Positions 36,011-48,274 of a DNA stretch of 64,000 nucleotides are shown here, piece after piece (position 1 is the stretch's first letter; every line of letters begins with the position of its first letter). Location of the stretch: the NCBI GenBank assembly GCA_016110215.1, contig JADWQD010000019.1, positions 124,001-188,000 on the forward strand, given 5' to 3'. Under the pieces are notes generated by a model. The model did not search any database, was not told the DNA's origin, and saw only the letters and a list, made by a program, of their open reading frames with translations. Made by a program: the position numbers and the translations under genes. This DNA is from Capronia americana (Eukaryota > Ascomycota > Eurotiomycetes > Chaetothyriales > Herpotrichiellaceae).

Positions 36011-37840
36011 ATGACGATGGCGAGCTCTCCATTGCAACTTGATGCCGAAGCATGCGCATTCCAACAGTCCTCTCCGCTTTCTCTACGACAAGAGCCACGC
36101 CCATCATCCTCCTTTCTACATCCCACCGACGACGTCCAAACGCACGACTACAACTTCTCTGGCGCAGTTGACGATGAGAGCACCTCTGGCGCAGAGTCGG
36201 AGGACCTTCTGGAAGGCCAAAGGCGGCAGGAGGAGGATGTTCTCCCCACACATGGACGAGTCTTCTCGGGATGCTCATCTATATCGTCTTTTCCCACATC
36301 AATATCACAACACCTGCCTCTGGAAGAAGAGCAGTGCGATGGTCCACGGACACCCTCCAATCGCAACTCGAATGGGATGTCGCCGCTGGGAGGTGCTGGA
36401 GGTCGCAATAACGCAACAACATCACCCCGAAGTTTCCGAGAATACCCCTCTCCATTCCGCCATCCCAGCAGTGTCCGGGCTTTGCAGATGAAAGACGAGA
36501 TCATGAGCGAGACCCAAAGTGTGCTGCGGCACTATCGACGATCCAACTCTCAAATGTCCTCTTACAGCCAGCGCAGTTCGTTTTCTGCCCACACATCTCC
36601 CACGAAACAATCGAGCCGCTCCCACCGCAATTCGCCTTCGAAGGGTGGGAGCAATCTTAAGAAGGAGTTTCCGCTAGTACTTCTACATTGCACGTTGCTG
36701 CCGCCGAATATACGAGTGCAGCCTGGGTCGGTTGAGGATTCGTTGATCCTCGAGTCACTGCCAGAAGAGTACAAGCTACGCTGGATTGCCCTGCGGAATA
36801 AACTGGCCGACGCCGAGATTAGCAGTCGAGGCGTTTTGATACCGCACCCTCGGGAAGATCTGGCCCTTCTCGAAGAACGGCTTTTGGAGAGCTTGGAACT
36901 TGAGACCCCTCGCATCAGACACAACCATTATTTCCAGTCCGACGGCAGCGTTGCTGACAGTGGTTTCGAAAGCGCTAGTACCGAGGATGAGGCTGAGCTG
37001 GATCTCTCATGCGAGGCATGCCCTGATTGTGGACGCCGCCTACGCCCCGAAGAAGTCAACCGGAAGTGGGAAGTCAAGGTGTTCGCGGCAAATGGCCTGA
37101 TGCGCGCTGGGGCTTGGGCCGCCGCTTGGCAGGAGATGGAAAAAGTCGACGTGGAGATCAAGGTCTGGCTGCCAGAGGATATTCGTCAAGAGCTGGAGGC
37201 AAAACTCGTGCTTCTGGCCGCCCCGCAGTTCGAGAGCACTGACCTGGCGTCCGGGACAGGCTGTGTGGAATCCGAAATGGCGAGCCCAAGCGAGCATAAG
37301 ACGAGCGGCAAGTCTGCGGGATCGGAAGACCAAGAAAATATGAGGGATGTGGAAAGGGAACCTGTCCATCGGACAGAGCCACGGATCTCGAACCTTCCGC
37401 CAGCCGCTGACAATCAAAATGTCTGGGCGCGACTTGCTAGACATGCAAGAGGATGGACAACAGATGGGAGAAACGTGGTGGTTGGTGTCCTGAGCCTCTT
37501 GGTCTTGTTTTTGGCATTGACAGGCCCACAACAATCCAGTCAAGGAGGTTCGAGCCCGAGCCCGAGCCCGGTATTCGAAACCACAGATAAGCCACAAGCC
37601 CTCACTACAACGATCACGACCACCAGTATTGCTATTTCGACCGCAATCGTCACAGTCCCAGCTGCCAATGCAACCCCCGCTGTTTGTTCGCAGCCAGAGT
37701 CTCCAGAAACTCTGGAATTGGAGTCCAAGGAAAGTGCTTCCGAGCCACCCTTGGCAACCAAGACTGCGGCTTCGCAGCAACCTGTCCCGGAAAGCATGAA
37801 CAGTTCAACAGTGCATCAACCCGAAATAACAGCCGCCTAA
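36011..37840 (+). CDS. Conserved fungal protein with C-terminal membrane anchor
   Basis: One open frame of 609 aa from ATG 36011. Residues 1-210 are Ser/Pro-rich and probably disordered. A conserved-looking core starts at KKEFPLVLLHCTLLPP and runs to about residue 400. It includes ESLPEEYKLRWIALRNKL, a CEACPDCGRRL cluster that could bind a metal with other residues, and an alanine-rich GAWAAAWQEMEKVDVEIKVWLP helix. One transmembrane helix lies at 488-505 (NVVVGVLSLLVLFLALTG), followed by a ~100-residue Ser/Thr/Pro-rich tail. I recall automated annotations calling similar proteins 'pathway-specific nitrogen regulator', but no DNA-binding domain is visible and I do not adopt that name. Confidence 0.8.
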   Translation: MTMASSPLQLDAEACAFQQSSPLSLRQEPRPSSSFLHPTDDVQTHDYNFSGAVDDESTSGAESEDLLEGQRRQEEDVLPTHGRVFSGCSSISSFPTSISQHLPLEEEQCDGPRTPSNRNSNGMSPLGGAGGRNNATTSPRSFREYPSPFRHPSSVRALQMKDEIMSETQSVLRHYRRSNSQMSSYSQRSSFSAHTSPTKQSSRSHRNSPSKGGSNLKKEFPLVLLHCTLLPPNIRVQPGSVEDSLILESLPEEYKLRWIALRNKLADAEISSRGVLIPHPREDLALLEERLLESLELETPRIRHNHYFQSDGSVADSGFESASTEDEAELDLSCEACPDCGRRLRPEEVNRKWEVKVFAANGLMRAGAWAAAWQEMEKVDVEIKVWLPEDIRQELEAKLVLLAAPQFESTDLASGTGCVESEMASPSEHKTSGKSAGSEDQENMRDVEREPVHRTEPRISNLPPAADNQNVWARLARHARGWTTDGRNVVVGVLSLLVLFLALTGPQQSSQGGSSPSPSPVFETTDKPQALTTTITTTSIAISTAIVTVPAANATPAVCSQPESPETLELESKESASEPPLATKTAASQQPVPESMNSSTVHQPEITAA

Positions 37841-38857
37841 TGACCGATCATTTGGCCTGCGAAGATTACCGCCGCCTGTGTAAACGTTACGGGAAGGTTC
37901 AACATCTAACAGAATCAATCCACGGCAGCTGGGCAAAGGATAAACGAATTTACTTTCTACATAAGCTAAATGTATGGGTGTGCTGCAAGCAGTTCTCATC
38001 CGACCTTGAAAGTGATAATTCCCACATAGACGATAGGGTGTGCCCGTTCTACTGCGAGCCAGATACGGAAAGCGATTGATTCTGAGTGCGGCTGCACTCG
38101 TGTTGGCGCGCTGAAAGGTTACGCTGTGTGGCTTTCGACGTCAAACCAGGCAATTCGTAGGACTGGATTCTGGAAAACATGTTGAATTATTTCTGGCGGC
38201 TGGTGGCGCACTTGACGTGATGGACTGGCCTCGACCCATGGTGCCACGCTGCCCAGCTCCAAGCCTCTAACGCCAGCCCTGCGAAATGTCCGTCCGGTAT
38301 CGCCGTTGGACGTCAAGATCAAGATTACTCAGTCCAGCCGCGCTTCTCATCAGCCAACCGATGGACACGGACGCGTACATTTCCGAGAATTCCATTCCCT
38401 CAACAAACAGTAACCACAGAGTGCCACAATGGGTGATTCCTCAGCTTGCACCGGCAAGGGTTTCCTGCGGGCACCGGTACTCTGGCGTGTCAGATGTGAC
38501 TCACCATGCTTGATGTCAACCAGATTGCTGGGCTTTCTTTGGGAGGTCTCGGTAATACAAGGCTGAAGGCGAATGGCGCATCGTAATCTACGAATTCTCG
38601 CAAATTTTCTAGCGCAGTCAGCCGCTTCGGTCCGGCATACAACAGTGGGCCACCCCTGAATACCGGCGAGCGAACATGTTCCTTTATCAGCACGTCTGTC
38701 GTCAGGTACCTCGATCTGTCTCTCACTCAGATTTCTTGCGCAGCCATTTGAAATTGAAGTTCTATGTAACCCGCGCTGTGGCCTACTGGTCGTCATCAGA
38801 GTAATTTGGTGGCTCGCGCAACGTTTGTATGAAAACCTCCTGTCGTCACAAGGATCG
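37841..38857. other. Intergenic, no supported gene
   Basis: A 184-codon minus-strand frame (38350-38904) overlaps the start of the next gene on the opposite strand. Its composition is Arg/Ser/Cys-rich without a recognisable domain, and I treat it as chance. Confidence 0.5.
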
Positions 38858-39535
38858 ATGGCGCCAACTTTCTTCGACCTCCCGCTAGAGATCCGCCTGG
38901 ACATTTACAGCCTCATCTTCGGCTGCGGAAAGGCTATCCTGGAAACCAAGATTGAGGATGACAGTTGCTGCATGGTGCCTCGGCGAGGAACAATCCAGAA
39001 CCGGTCTTCGAGGTCATCCCAGCTTCTAAGGGTCAATAGGACGATCCTCCTGGAAGCACGACCTGTCTTTTATGCCAATACCGTCTTCCATGTTGTCAGC
39101 CAGACCTTCGCAGGGAAGCTGCCGACGCGTCTCTCGGACGGCCATCCGTGCGCACCGCATATCAAACACCTGATTTGGCAGCTGGATTGCGATATGCTGA
39201 AACACTTCTATCCCGAAGACCTCCAAATCGGCATGCCGGAAGTCTCTCAGTGGGGTAGCCTTGAGATAAGATGTCGCGCCGACACTTGGCGGAATTCATT
39301 TCTCGGTGAATGGTGCGATCGAGAGGCCTTCCTCACGGGCAGATCTCAGGTTGTTGACTATGCTCGGATGTTCCACGACGCGATGAGCAGTGCCGGTGGA
39401 GGCAGCCTCACTTTGATCGAGGATCGAAGTCAATTGGGCCGTGGGCGCATTATTTTGAGAATCGACGGCAACCGGTCCAGTCTGAAGCAGCAGCGATCTT
39501 CGAGGGACGAAGCAGTGGTCATCGCCACCTCATGA
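38858..39535 (+). CDS. 2EXR/F-box-like domain protein
   Basis: Single exon, 225 aa, started at ATG 38858; the longer frame begins at TTG. The first residues, MAPTFFDLPLEIRLDIYSLIF, match the opening of fungal 2EXR/F-box-like proteins (F.LP.EIR..IY...F). LLRVNRTILLEARPVFYANTVFHV then matches the usual second conserved element. Such proteins are numerous in moulds and mostly uncharacterised; some act as substrate adaptors. The C-terminal 60 residues are Ser/Arg-rich and not conserved-looking. Confidence 0.78.
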   Translation: MAPTFFDLPLEIRLDIYSLIFGCGKAILETKIEDDSCCMVPRRGTIQNRSSRSSQLLRVNRTILLEARPVFYANTVFHVVSQTFAGKLPTRLSDGHPCAPHIKHLIWQLDCDMLKHFYPEDLQIGMPEVSQWGSLEIRCRADTWRNSFLGEWCDREAFLTGRSQVVDYARMFHDAMSSAGGGSLTLIEDRSQLGRGRIILRIDGNRSSLKQQRSSRDEAVVIATS

Positions 39536-42519
39536 CACCGAGCCAGCATTTCCCTAACCCGATCGACTCAGAGCGCCGAACGGATGAGACGTTCTATCAG
39601 GGACTTTCAGGAGCTTGCGGAGCGGTTGATCGCAACAACCACACGGCGAGTTCACTACTGCAGCTCCGCTAGGATGGGTTGTTCGGTTCGACGATGCAGC
39701 CCCGTCGGAATCTGCACACCACGACCCTTGATCGACGCCAAGCCTCACCAGCGTCGCTCGGTTTCATGACCTGCGGAGTACTGGTACTGTGGAACTCGTA
39801 GCAAACTTGTGGCAGCGCTGGTTGCGGCTGGGAAGTACCGATCTCAGAGGACTTGGCGACAGTCGCAAGGCACGAATGTTACTGCCGAGGGTCGATCCAG
39901 GCGCGGTGTTTTCAGATTGGATGAGAACCCTAGTCTTTCCCCGGAGTCAACAATGATATCCAAGCGACGATCCCCTTCGCTAAGGTCAGCTTTGCATCCC
40001 TTAGGGCGATCATTCGGAAGATCGCGGTCACTTCGATGGAAAGAGAGACGGGCGATACGAACCTACCTCTCCACAAGCGCGAGGAAGAGTCTTCTGCCGG
40101 TCAGGCCACCGTCCCTAGTCACAATAGTCGTTGGCTTGCCCTCTTGCAACGGTAGCCAGAACCAATCGCACGAGTCAGTCTATAGTGACTGACCCGCCTC
40201 CACGTTTCTGTCGGATGTACTCGTACGGGTTTCCGGACATGCAAGGTCTCGAGGGCTTTCCAGTCGCCGAAATCTCTTGGTCTGCGAGTTGTGATCCTAG
40301 TACCGAGAACTCGTATCGAGATGCTTCTTAGGGAGCTGCCTTTTTCGTCCGAGTACTCCGAACTCCATAGCTACAACAAGACCCGCTAAACCGGTTAGCG
40401 TGGTGGATGCTTGACGGCATTGGCCCATTCTCGAACCATCGTCATCAGCGCCGTTGCCGTCATTTGTAACCTGCAGAACCTGTCAAATCCCGCCCAGAGT
40501 CAAACAATGCACGTTGTGAGCGGCGGCCTCCACGGGCATCTACCTAGCTTCCAAGTTACTGTCTTCTCCGGGTACCTTCTACTTCGTCCCAGGAGCGCCT
40601 CTCTTGGCTCGCTGTACCGTCTACTAGCATGGCCAAAGTGGGCAAGATCGACACAGGGTGCACGAGGCGACTTTACGCCGCCACTAGGTACTGAAGGTAC
40701 GTACCGACAGTGGTAGTGGTATTTTCAGCCTTGATTCTCACAACTGGTTGTTCTTGGCCCCGGCAAATCAACGTTCAGCTGACTTGGTCTTTTCCAGGCT
40801 TCCCCTCCTCGACGCTTCGTGAGTTCTCCCATCCACAACGCGTTGCGTGCACCCGTTCAACATTGGGCCCTCTGCTCGTCTGAGTGCCGGAACAAGCCTC
40901 CCGTGCCCTTCTGACGCCTGCCTTGATCGTAACGCACAGGCCTGCATGCTCGAGCTGCAAAAGGATCAGCCACTTGGCTAGTTTGGGCTGCTTTGTGTAA
41001 CCCTCCGTCCAATCCCTCCGCGCAGGTCTTTGCTACATTGTCCACTTTAGTCACTTTCTTGTTCGTCTACCCCGCAACAACGGCGTTTCCCTCGTCATTC
41101 ATTGTTTCCCTCCTCGCTACTTGGTGACCAAAGTCTTTCGACGTACCTCCTCCGGGACACCCCCTCCTTGTCACGCCCATCGTTATCCGCCGCGGTACCT
41201 AGGCAGTCGAGCCATTGAGGGTATCTACCGACCGCTACCTCGAGCTGCCCCGTACTTTCCGTCCCCTCGCAGAGAACCACATGCGATCTGGAGTAGCTAC
41301 CTTCGTATGCTACAAACGTGTCCATCATCTGACCCTGTGCAGTCGCGTCTCCCGCTGAACAGCCAACCAGCCAGCCTCGTTATCATCATTATTTGTCGAG
41401 CTGATCGGTTTGCAGGTCACCCCGTATCGCGGTCTGCACCCTTTGGCTCCTCCCCCTCCTTTCGAAGTTCACACTGCTCATTGATTCCTCTGCAAGTCTC
41501 CCATCTCCACCTCCGCCTCCAACCCCGGTCATGCACACCATGCCACTACCGTAATAGCATGTGCCTTCACGATCGTTCATTTGGTGCTTGCGAACGCCTC
41601 ACAAGCACCATTGACAACATCGAGGAGTGCCAGCGCGCATTTGAATCCCGGAACGCTCACGGCAACGTCAAGGTTACCTATCTACATTTCTTCTGGTGCA
41701 GCCATCCCCAGTCCCCCCGGTGCTTCTTCTCTCGCCCCCTCTCGCTCGCGTACCCTCTGCCAAGAATGCTGTACAGCTCACTTTAGTACCTCAGGGACTG
41801 ACTCAAATGAATGTCAATCCTACTTCTTCCAAATCATCGGCCCTGTCATTCGCTGTAGAGAGCTTCCGCAATAGTCGCTGGCGCAATCTGGCCAGCGCTC
41901 TGCCAATCCCCAAGGCTTGCCGGTTAGAGTCTAGACAACCCTGTCACCGCCGTCCTGTGGCGGAGGAACCAAAGCTGCTACATCTGATCGGCGACCCTTT
42001 TGGTCTTCATTCTCATTGACCCTGGCTTGGAGCACAAGTGGACAGAATTTGAGCAGAGCCAAAATCGACTTAAAAGTGAGCTTCCTCTCAAAACCTGCAC
42101 CATCGTCGTACCGCCTCTTTACTACTGTCCCGCTCTTTCTTCCTCCTGCATGCTTCTGCCGGACCTGATTGGCCTTCGTCACCGTCTTGCACTTCCTCCC
42201 TGGTCGGTGGTCACACCTTGTCCCCGTTCGCTCACTCTATTCCTGGTCCCGGTCCTGGTCCGGCTGGAGCCTGTCGGCCTCGCCCACTACCACAGGAGAC
42301 ACCGCACGACTTAGACTCCCGCGAACCAACGGCTCCCGTCGCTGTGCGACACACGCTGTCTCTGATCCAAATAGCACCGACTACCTCTCCTGGTGACTGG
42401 CACTCCTGTGGCTGGCCTCGACATCCAAGGGACATTCCTGGCCCAAGAGCATGCTCGACCATGCCGACAGCAACCTCAACTCAGGTCAACCTCTACTAAG
42501 CAGATACACCTCCGTCACA
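39536..42519. other. Intergenic; long pyrimidine-rich leader region
   Basis: No gene is supported at 39536-41000. From about 41050 to 42519 the plus strand is strongly C/T-rich with many short frames. This is typical of a long fungal promoter and 5' leader in front of the Myb gene at 42520. Confidence 0.45.
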
Positions 42520-43442
42520 ATGTCGTAAGTTCTATTCCGCCGGTGGTACATTCAAAACTGCACCGGAGAACACGCCTGGTTGTCCATCCTGGTTTTCGAA
42601 ACACCACCACTCGAGCTGATGTCTGTCTTGCACTCGTTCGCCGCACCTAACTCGTATCCGTCTCAGATCCCTTCCTCCGGCAAAGAAGCAAAAGCAGTCC
42701 AATACCACCACGTCTCCCTCCACCAACAAAGAGGTGCCAGCGCCTCAGGCGCCGCTGGCACCCAAGCCCAATGCCGACCATCTTCAGCCTCCGTTATCTC
42801 CGCCAAATCCCCGCAAGCGGCGGGCGTCCCATAGTCCCAAGCTGAATACACTGCCTCCAGGGGCCACCTTGCCGCCAGAATCAGCAACGAATAACGTTTC
42901 GATACCGGCTCTGCTCACGGAAGAAACGGGCAAGAAACGCGGCCGGACCAACACTCCGTGGACTGCCCAGGAGGAACAGCGACTAAAGCAAATGCGCGAT
43001 GCGAGTCACAGCTGGAGTGAGATCGCAAAGGTAGCTTCTCCCGTTGCGTCCCACGCAGGAACGTGTGTACTCAACAACAATAGGCTTTCCCCGCCCGCAC
43101 CGAAGGCAGTGTGAAGAAGCATTGGTATAAGGTAGTAGCTATCTCCATTTTGTGTCTGCCATTACTCACTGGTGGGTTTAGGACATGCATTACGCAGAGT
43201 TTGCAGAGGATGAGGTACGTCCGCGCCCTGCCTTGGAGCACTTTCCGTCTAACCGGCACATCTCTAGTCGGCGGCGCTACGTGACGCTATCAAAGAATAC
43301 GAAGCCAACAAGTGGAAAGCCATCGGGCAGAAGCTAGGCAAGCCGGCAAAGGTCGGTTTCCCAGGTCGTCCGCCGTCATCAACCCACTAAATTGTCTCAG
43401 GCATGTGAGCAGTACGCAAAGGAGCATTTCAAAAATGGTTGA
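42520..43442 (+). CDS. Myb/SANT two-repeat DNA-binding protein
   Basis: Six exons: 42520-42524, 42667-43030, 43084-43131, 43182-43214, 43268-43351 and 43401-43442, giving 191 aa. The first coding exon is 5 nt (ATGTC) and joins MSSLPPAKKQKQ. Residues 1-95 are Pro/Ser/Lys-rich with a likely nuclear signal (PRKRRASH). The first Myb/SANT repeat (about 98-146) has Trp100 in TPWTAQEEQRLKQMR, then SWSEIAKAFPARTEGSVKKHWY with the W...W...W pattern. A second, weaker repeat (about 150-191) contains LRDAIKEYEANKWKAIGQKLGKPAKACEQYAKEHF. A nuclear transcription or chromatin role is likely. Each acceptor keeps the phase. Confidence 0.87.
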
Positions 43443-46400
43443 TGCATGTGAAATTCGAACACACAGCGCGGCGTTGGGAGGCCTCGGACCATCTAATCAC
43501 GTCGAGTTGCTGGCTTAATGGGTTTTGTTGAGCGGACGCGCTGACAGGAGGATACTGTGCTGCAAGGAGATACGGACAGATTGTACCGCCAAGTCAACAG
43601 CATACTCAGGGCAGTTGGATAGAGTATTGTTAGAAGAAAAGTGACATGGCATGATAGCACTCCAGCGCGGGCCGAAGTTGGATCAATGTTGAAGATGGTC
43701 TGCGATTAGTGGCGTCACTGAAACACCTGCTCCCTTGTGTTCCTGCCGGCTTGTTGATAGGATAGTGGATCGAATCGAGATCTCCAGGCGGATCCCAGTT
43801 TCGCGTGCCTCAAGCGTCTCGGGAATCTGTCAACCATGCGGAGTGCCAATCACGAGGTCTGTGTTGCACGTTTCCGTCCTCGTCCTCGCCGCACTCCAAG
43901 TAACCAGGCGATAATTAGCCATGCTGTGTTGTTGTCGTCGGTTATGACTGACTTCCAGCGGTGACGACGGTCGGCAGCTACCGCCGCGAGCATTGTTTCC
44001 GAGACACTGGTCCTGCAGTGAGTGAGCGGTCGCTCTCACCCGACCCAAGAAAAACTGCACAGAGGTGAAGTGTACATCCAGTCCACCTCAGCCCGGAATA
44101 ACCTTGATCCGTCCTACGCTATGAACAAAACCTCACTCCCACCTCACTTCGTCTTCACTCACTCCGGACCGCGTAATTCTCCTTGAATTTGTTCTTGGTG
44201 TCTCTTACTCTTCCCACTCTGCTCAAGGCTCCTTGCATACCCAACGGCCGAAGTTCTCCCTCCTGCAACTGGGCGGTTGTCCCGCAGCTCCCGGCCCGCT
44301 ACGTTGCACGGCATGACAGCCTTCGTTTCGACAAGGACTGAAATCACGAGCTCCACCGCCTGTCACTCACACTGATCTCGGGAGGCCATTCTCTCCTCTA
44401 GAGCCACCGGTCGGCACATTCCATTCGAGACCGTCCTCCACGTGTAGCCACCAATCAAACACTGTACGGGCCTTTCCTGCTCGTGCCGAAGAGCATCCGC
44501 TCGTCGCATGAACACCTGTTCGTCCGCTTTGTCCATTCAGCCTCCGCAAACGCACAGATGGGCTAATCGGCTTGACTGAATCACCAATCAGGCCGTCTTG
44601 GCTTCGGCTTTCACCTATGAAACTCGGATTCATGCATCATCGAGTTTGTCAACCGCAAGCAGTGGCGCTCTTGCACTCGGCATCGGCCTGCCTCCTTGGT
44701 GCCCCTGCGAGCCTCTGTCTCGTCCTCCCTTAAGCACAGTTACTGCCACACAGTGGGTCGGCTGCCTAAGGACCCAGACGTCGCAAACTTGACCGAGCGC
44801 CCTTGTCCCTGCGTTGCCATCACAGAAGTTCCTATTACTATTGCTTCACCGCTCGCGCCTCCGCACTCTGGCCTGCGTCTAGCCCAGCGTGTGGAGATCA
44901 GCGACGCTTAAAGTACAGCTTGGGTCGTGGAATGCAACAATTGGACGATGACAAAGACGCCGCCCGGTGCCTGGAATACAACCCTGTTATGGACTGCCTC
45001 GCCCATCCGATCTATTTTCCTTGCTGTTCACTTGCACAATGTCCCTATAGTGGTGTCTCCATGCTGACATCGAAAAGTTGCATGCACCGAGAACTCGGAA
45101 AGCGCCATATCTACCGTCCCACAGTCCGAGTGATAGCGCCCGCATGTTCACTGTCCCTATGAGATCCGAGAATGTTGATCTCTAGTCGATGCCCTCTGAA
45201 TTCCACGAAGAGCTTGACCCTGCGTCCATTTCCTGGAGTTCACCTACTGGCTAAACCAGGATACTCAACCACAGCCTCCGACAGACTGCGCTTCAGGCAT
45301 ACTAGTCCCAAGTGACCGCTTCGCAGCACCCCGTCCTCTGGACCCTAGTGGATCCTCATTCGGGCGCAATTTAATCTTGTAGGATGTCCACTACTTTGGA
45401 GCGCAGCAGTTACGCCTGTCGAAGGCTCTACGCTTTGTCTTACTTCCAAGGAACAGCACCTTGATGGCGCTGTCATACATCTGTGTCCACTGCTTTTTGG
45501 GCATCATTCAGCTGCAGCAGTCTTGCTCTGTCACCTTCGTCTTTGTCTGCCTCGTCTTGATTGCTTTGAAGCTGCAATGCCACAACAGTTGTGTGATCGT
45601 GGGCGGACGGCAACCACCCACGTACACGGCATAGAACCGAGATCTGATATTGCGAATCCACGAAACGAGCAATGCTGGCGCCCCTCCACCAGGCCGTCAT
45701 TAACCGACGGAAACCGCAGCTTCAAATTACTTCGATCTGTTTAACCATTGGCACATGAATGTCTCTCGCATTCGGGCGTCAAGCCGCATACTCAGGTTGG
45801 GTAACAGGGCGATCTCTCACATGGTCAAGCAGGTATATTTGGAACATGCCTATCCCTCCAGGTGGTTCAAGAACGGAGGTTGAGCATGCATAAGCCACAA
45901 TGAGACCCAGCCAATGTTTATGGCTTTTACGATCCGGTCCGCTGTGCAGAAACCTTCTGCTTGGTCTCGGTTAGTGCGCGCAATCTAGCAATCCTACCAT
46001 CGACACTTCACCCGAGAGAGATAGGCTACGATCTGAGTCCCGTGAAGTATGGTCCGATCAAGCTATAATTCTCCGAGAAAGTACGTTTGCGCCCCCCATG
46101 CAATGCGTTTGTCTAAAGCTTGCTTTCTGTAACCTTCGGAACGGCCTGCGGTCCCGCCTCCCTAGCACGCATGTTCAGCTGGAGAGCCATGTTCTCCAAT
46201 CGTCGCAGCATGGTACAGCGTGTTCAAGTGCTACTAGGGCGAGAGGTTGAAGAAGTCTACCTGGAATTTACCTTACCAAATGTCGCGGGCCGCCACAACA
46301 CACTCTCCCCCATTTGACGAAGGAGGGCGTCATATCTATAAGCCAAAGCTATCCACTCCGGAAGAAGTCTCACGGCAACGATTGCGTGGATTGTTATCTG

Positions 46401-46768
46401 AGATCCAAAGCACGCCTTCTTCCACCCAATATGCATTCATTTGAGCTGATGTCAACCTTCGTTGCCATCTATACAGAGAAGGAGCCAACCCCACAAGGCT
46501 TACCGAAAGGCAGTTCTGTTGCTGATCTTATTGTTCACTCTTTGGATAAGACATGCAATGTCGGCGACGACCACGAAACCGCCGCTCCCTCATGTTGAGG
46601 AATTTCTGAAGCAGATGTTATATCGCTGTGCCTGCCTTGGGCGAGCACCGCATTTCAAAAGAAAAGGCATTTATTTGTCCTTGAAAGGCGCAATATAGCG
46701 TGTTTGGATATGCCTGTCTGGCAGTTCATTCGTACTTCCTGAAGAGAAGCACTTACGAAGGATGACTA
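43443..46768. other. 3.3 kb without a supported gene
   Basis: The plus strand at 44100-45400 is pyrimidine-rich, like the leader of the Myb gene, but no coding sequence follows that I can support. The remaining frames are short and unrelated to known families. An unrecognised non-coding transcript is possible. Confidence 0.4.
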
Positions 46769-47776
46769 CTATGCAGGAATCTCGGACACAACCCGCGCAA
46801 ACTCATTTGCCACGTCCACAATCATATCCTCAAACGACTTGAATTTGATTCCCAGGGCACGCTCGGTCTTGGAGGCCTCGAACGGTACTTTCTGAGTCAC
46901 AACTGTGCCTCCCAAAGGAAACACACCCCGTTCAACAAGCTCTGGCAACCTCCTCTTGACAATGTCGACGGCTGTATCCCACTCGATGCTGTTCGGCCCG
47001 TCATACGTGACCCCGAAGTTCCGGTGGCCTGAAATCTCGGGATTGAGCGCGGCAACGTGCACAAACGCCACATCATCCACGTGGCACACAAAGCCAGGCC
47101 TCGGCTCTGGGAACTGCACGCCACGCAACGGCGCCAATGCGGGCCTGTTCGAGCCCTTTTCATACTCTTCCTTGCCTTTCGCAAAGCCGTTTGGCCCGAT
47201 CACGAATGAGGGCATGACGTTGATGATGTCGAAAGCCGGGTTGTTATCCGCGATGAACCTGCGTGTGGCACTCAATGCGAGCTTCTTGGACGCCACGTAA
47301 GCAGAAAAGGGATGCGTCCAGGGCCCCTGCGGGTCAGGTTCGACATTGTCTGCGTCGAAGACTTTGGGAGCCGTCGGCAGCACAGCAGCAACCGAGGATG
47401 TGATGACCACTTTCTTGACGCTGGGCTCCTTTGCAGCGGAGTTGAGGATGCTCAAGGTTGTATTTATTGCTGGTTTGATGAGCGTTGCCTCGAGGTCGTC
47501 GGATGGGTCTGCCTTTGGTGAGGCGACGTGCACGATATATTTGACCCCTTTGACTGCGTCGTCGAATGCGTGATCAACGGCCATGTCGGGAACAATGATG
47601 AATTCGAGCTCGTGGACTGCTGCATATTTGCTTGGAAGTGCCTCCTCGATGGCCTTGATCTTGGGTTCTGATCGCAACGCAAGCCGGACTTTGTATTGCC
47701 GGTCCAGCAGCTCGGTGAGGACACGAAATCCGACCAGACCGGTCGCGCCAGTGAGAAGGACGAGATCCTGAGACAT
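46769..47776 (-). CDS. NAD(P)-dependent reductase, Gre2/dihydroflavonol-reductase-like (extended SDR)
   Basis: Intronless, 335 aa, from ATG 47776. The frame open upstream of that ATG has no family match and lies beyond the normal Rossmann start MSQDLVLLTGATGLVG. The cofactor motif TGATGLVG, KKVVITSSVAAV, YVASK (Tyr/Lys) and a downstream HVDDVAFVHVAAL block define the cinnamoyl-CoA/dihydroflavonol reductase-like group, which includes yeast methylglyoxal reductase Gre2. It reduces an aldehyde or ketone in the cytosol; the substrate is not predictable. Confidence 0.9.
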   Translation of the reverse strand: MSQDLVLLTGATGLVGFRVLTELLDRQYKVRLALRSEPKIKAIEEALPSKYAAVHELEFIIVPDMAVDHAFDDAVKGVKYIVHVASPKADPSDDLEATLIKPAINTTLSILNSAAKEPSVKKVVITSSVAAVLPTAPKVFDADNVEPDPQGPWTHPFSAYVASKKLALSATRRFIADNNPAFDIINVMPSFVIGPNGFAKGKEEYEKGSNRPALAPLRGVQFPEPRPGFVCHVDDVAFVHVAALNPEISGHRNFGVTYDGPNSIEWDTAVDIVKRRLPELVERGVFPLGGTVVTQKVPFEASKTERALGIKFKSFEDMIVDVANEFARVVSEIPA

Positions 47777-47957
47777 GGTCGACAAAGCGTGGATAGTACC
47801 AGAGCGGCCAATGAACCAAGAGTCTATAGCAATAGTCGAGTCGAAGGCAGTAGCACTGTAATCACTGGACAAGGAAGGGCTATGTTGAGCAAGTAATCAC
47901 TAACTAGGGAGCAGAGCCGATCTATTTTCGACCCTGAAGGAGACAAGACACCACAGA

Positions 47958-47966
47958 TATATATAA
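47958..47966 (-). promoter_or_regulatory. TATA-like element of the Gre2-like gene
   Basis: TATATATA/TTTATATATATC on the minus strand, about 185 bp before the ATG at 47776. It is the only strong TATA-like run in this promoter. Confidence 0.35.
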
Positions 47967-48020
47967 AGAAACTCGATCACCAATCCTGCGCCTCGGGTTG
48001 CCCTGGAAGAGAGACTCGCC

Positions 48021-48040
48021 ATTGCATTGCATTGCATTGC
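48021..48040. repeat. ATTGC pentanucleotide repeat
   Basis: Four tandem ATTGC units, followed by a partial inverted copy (AATGCATTT). Confidence 0.8.
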
Positions 48041-48274
48041 AATGCATTTACATTACACTGCCAATTGCTTCACTGCCGAGTATGAATATGAGTACGAGTT
48101 GTATGTATGAGTAATCCATGGAATCCGATCCCCGACGCTGAGATACCCACGACGCATATCACAAATCATAAATTCATGAAATCACGAAATCACAGGAACA
48201 TCTCCTACACAGTGCTTGGGTGTTTCCCCGCAGCATCGTAGTTGGGCGACTCAATTTCCTCTTACCTCTAACAT

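Noticed and set aside
38350..38904. 184-codon minus-strand frame
   Set aside because: It overlaps the start of the 2EXR-like gene in antisense and shows no recognisable protein features.
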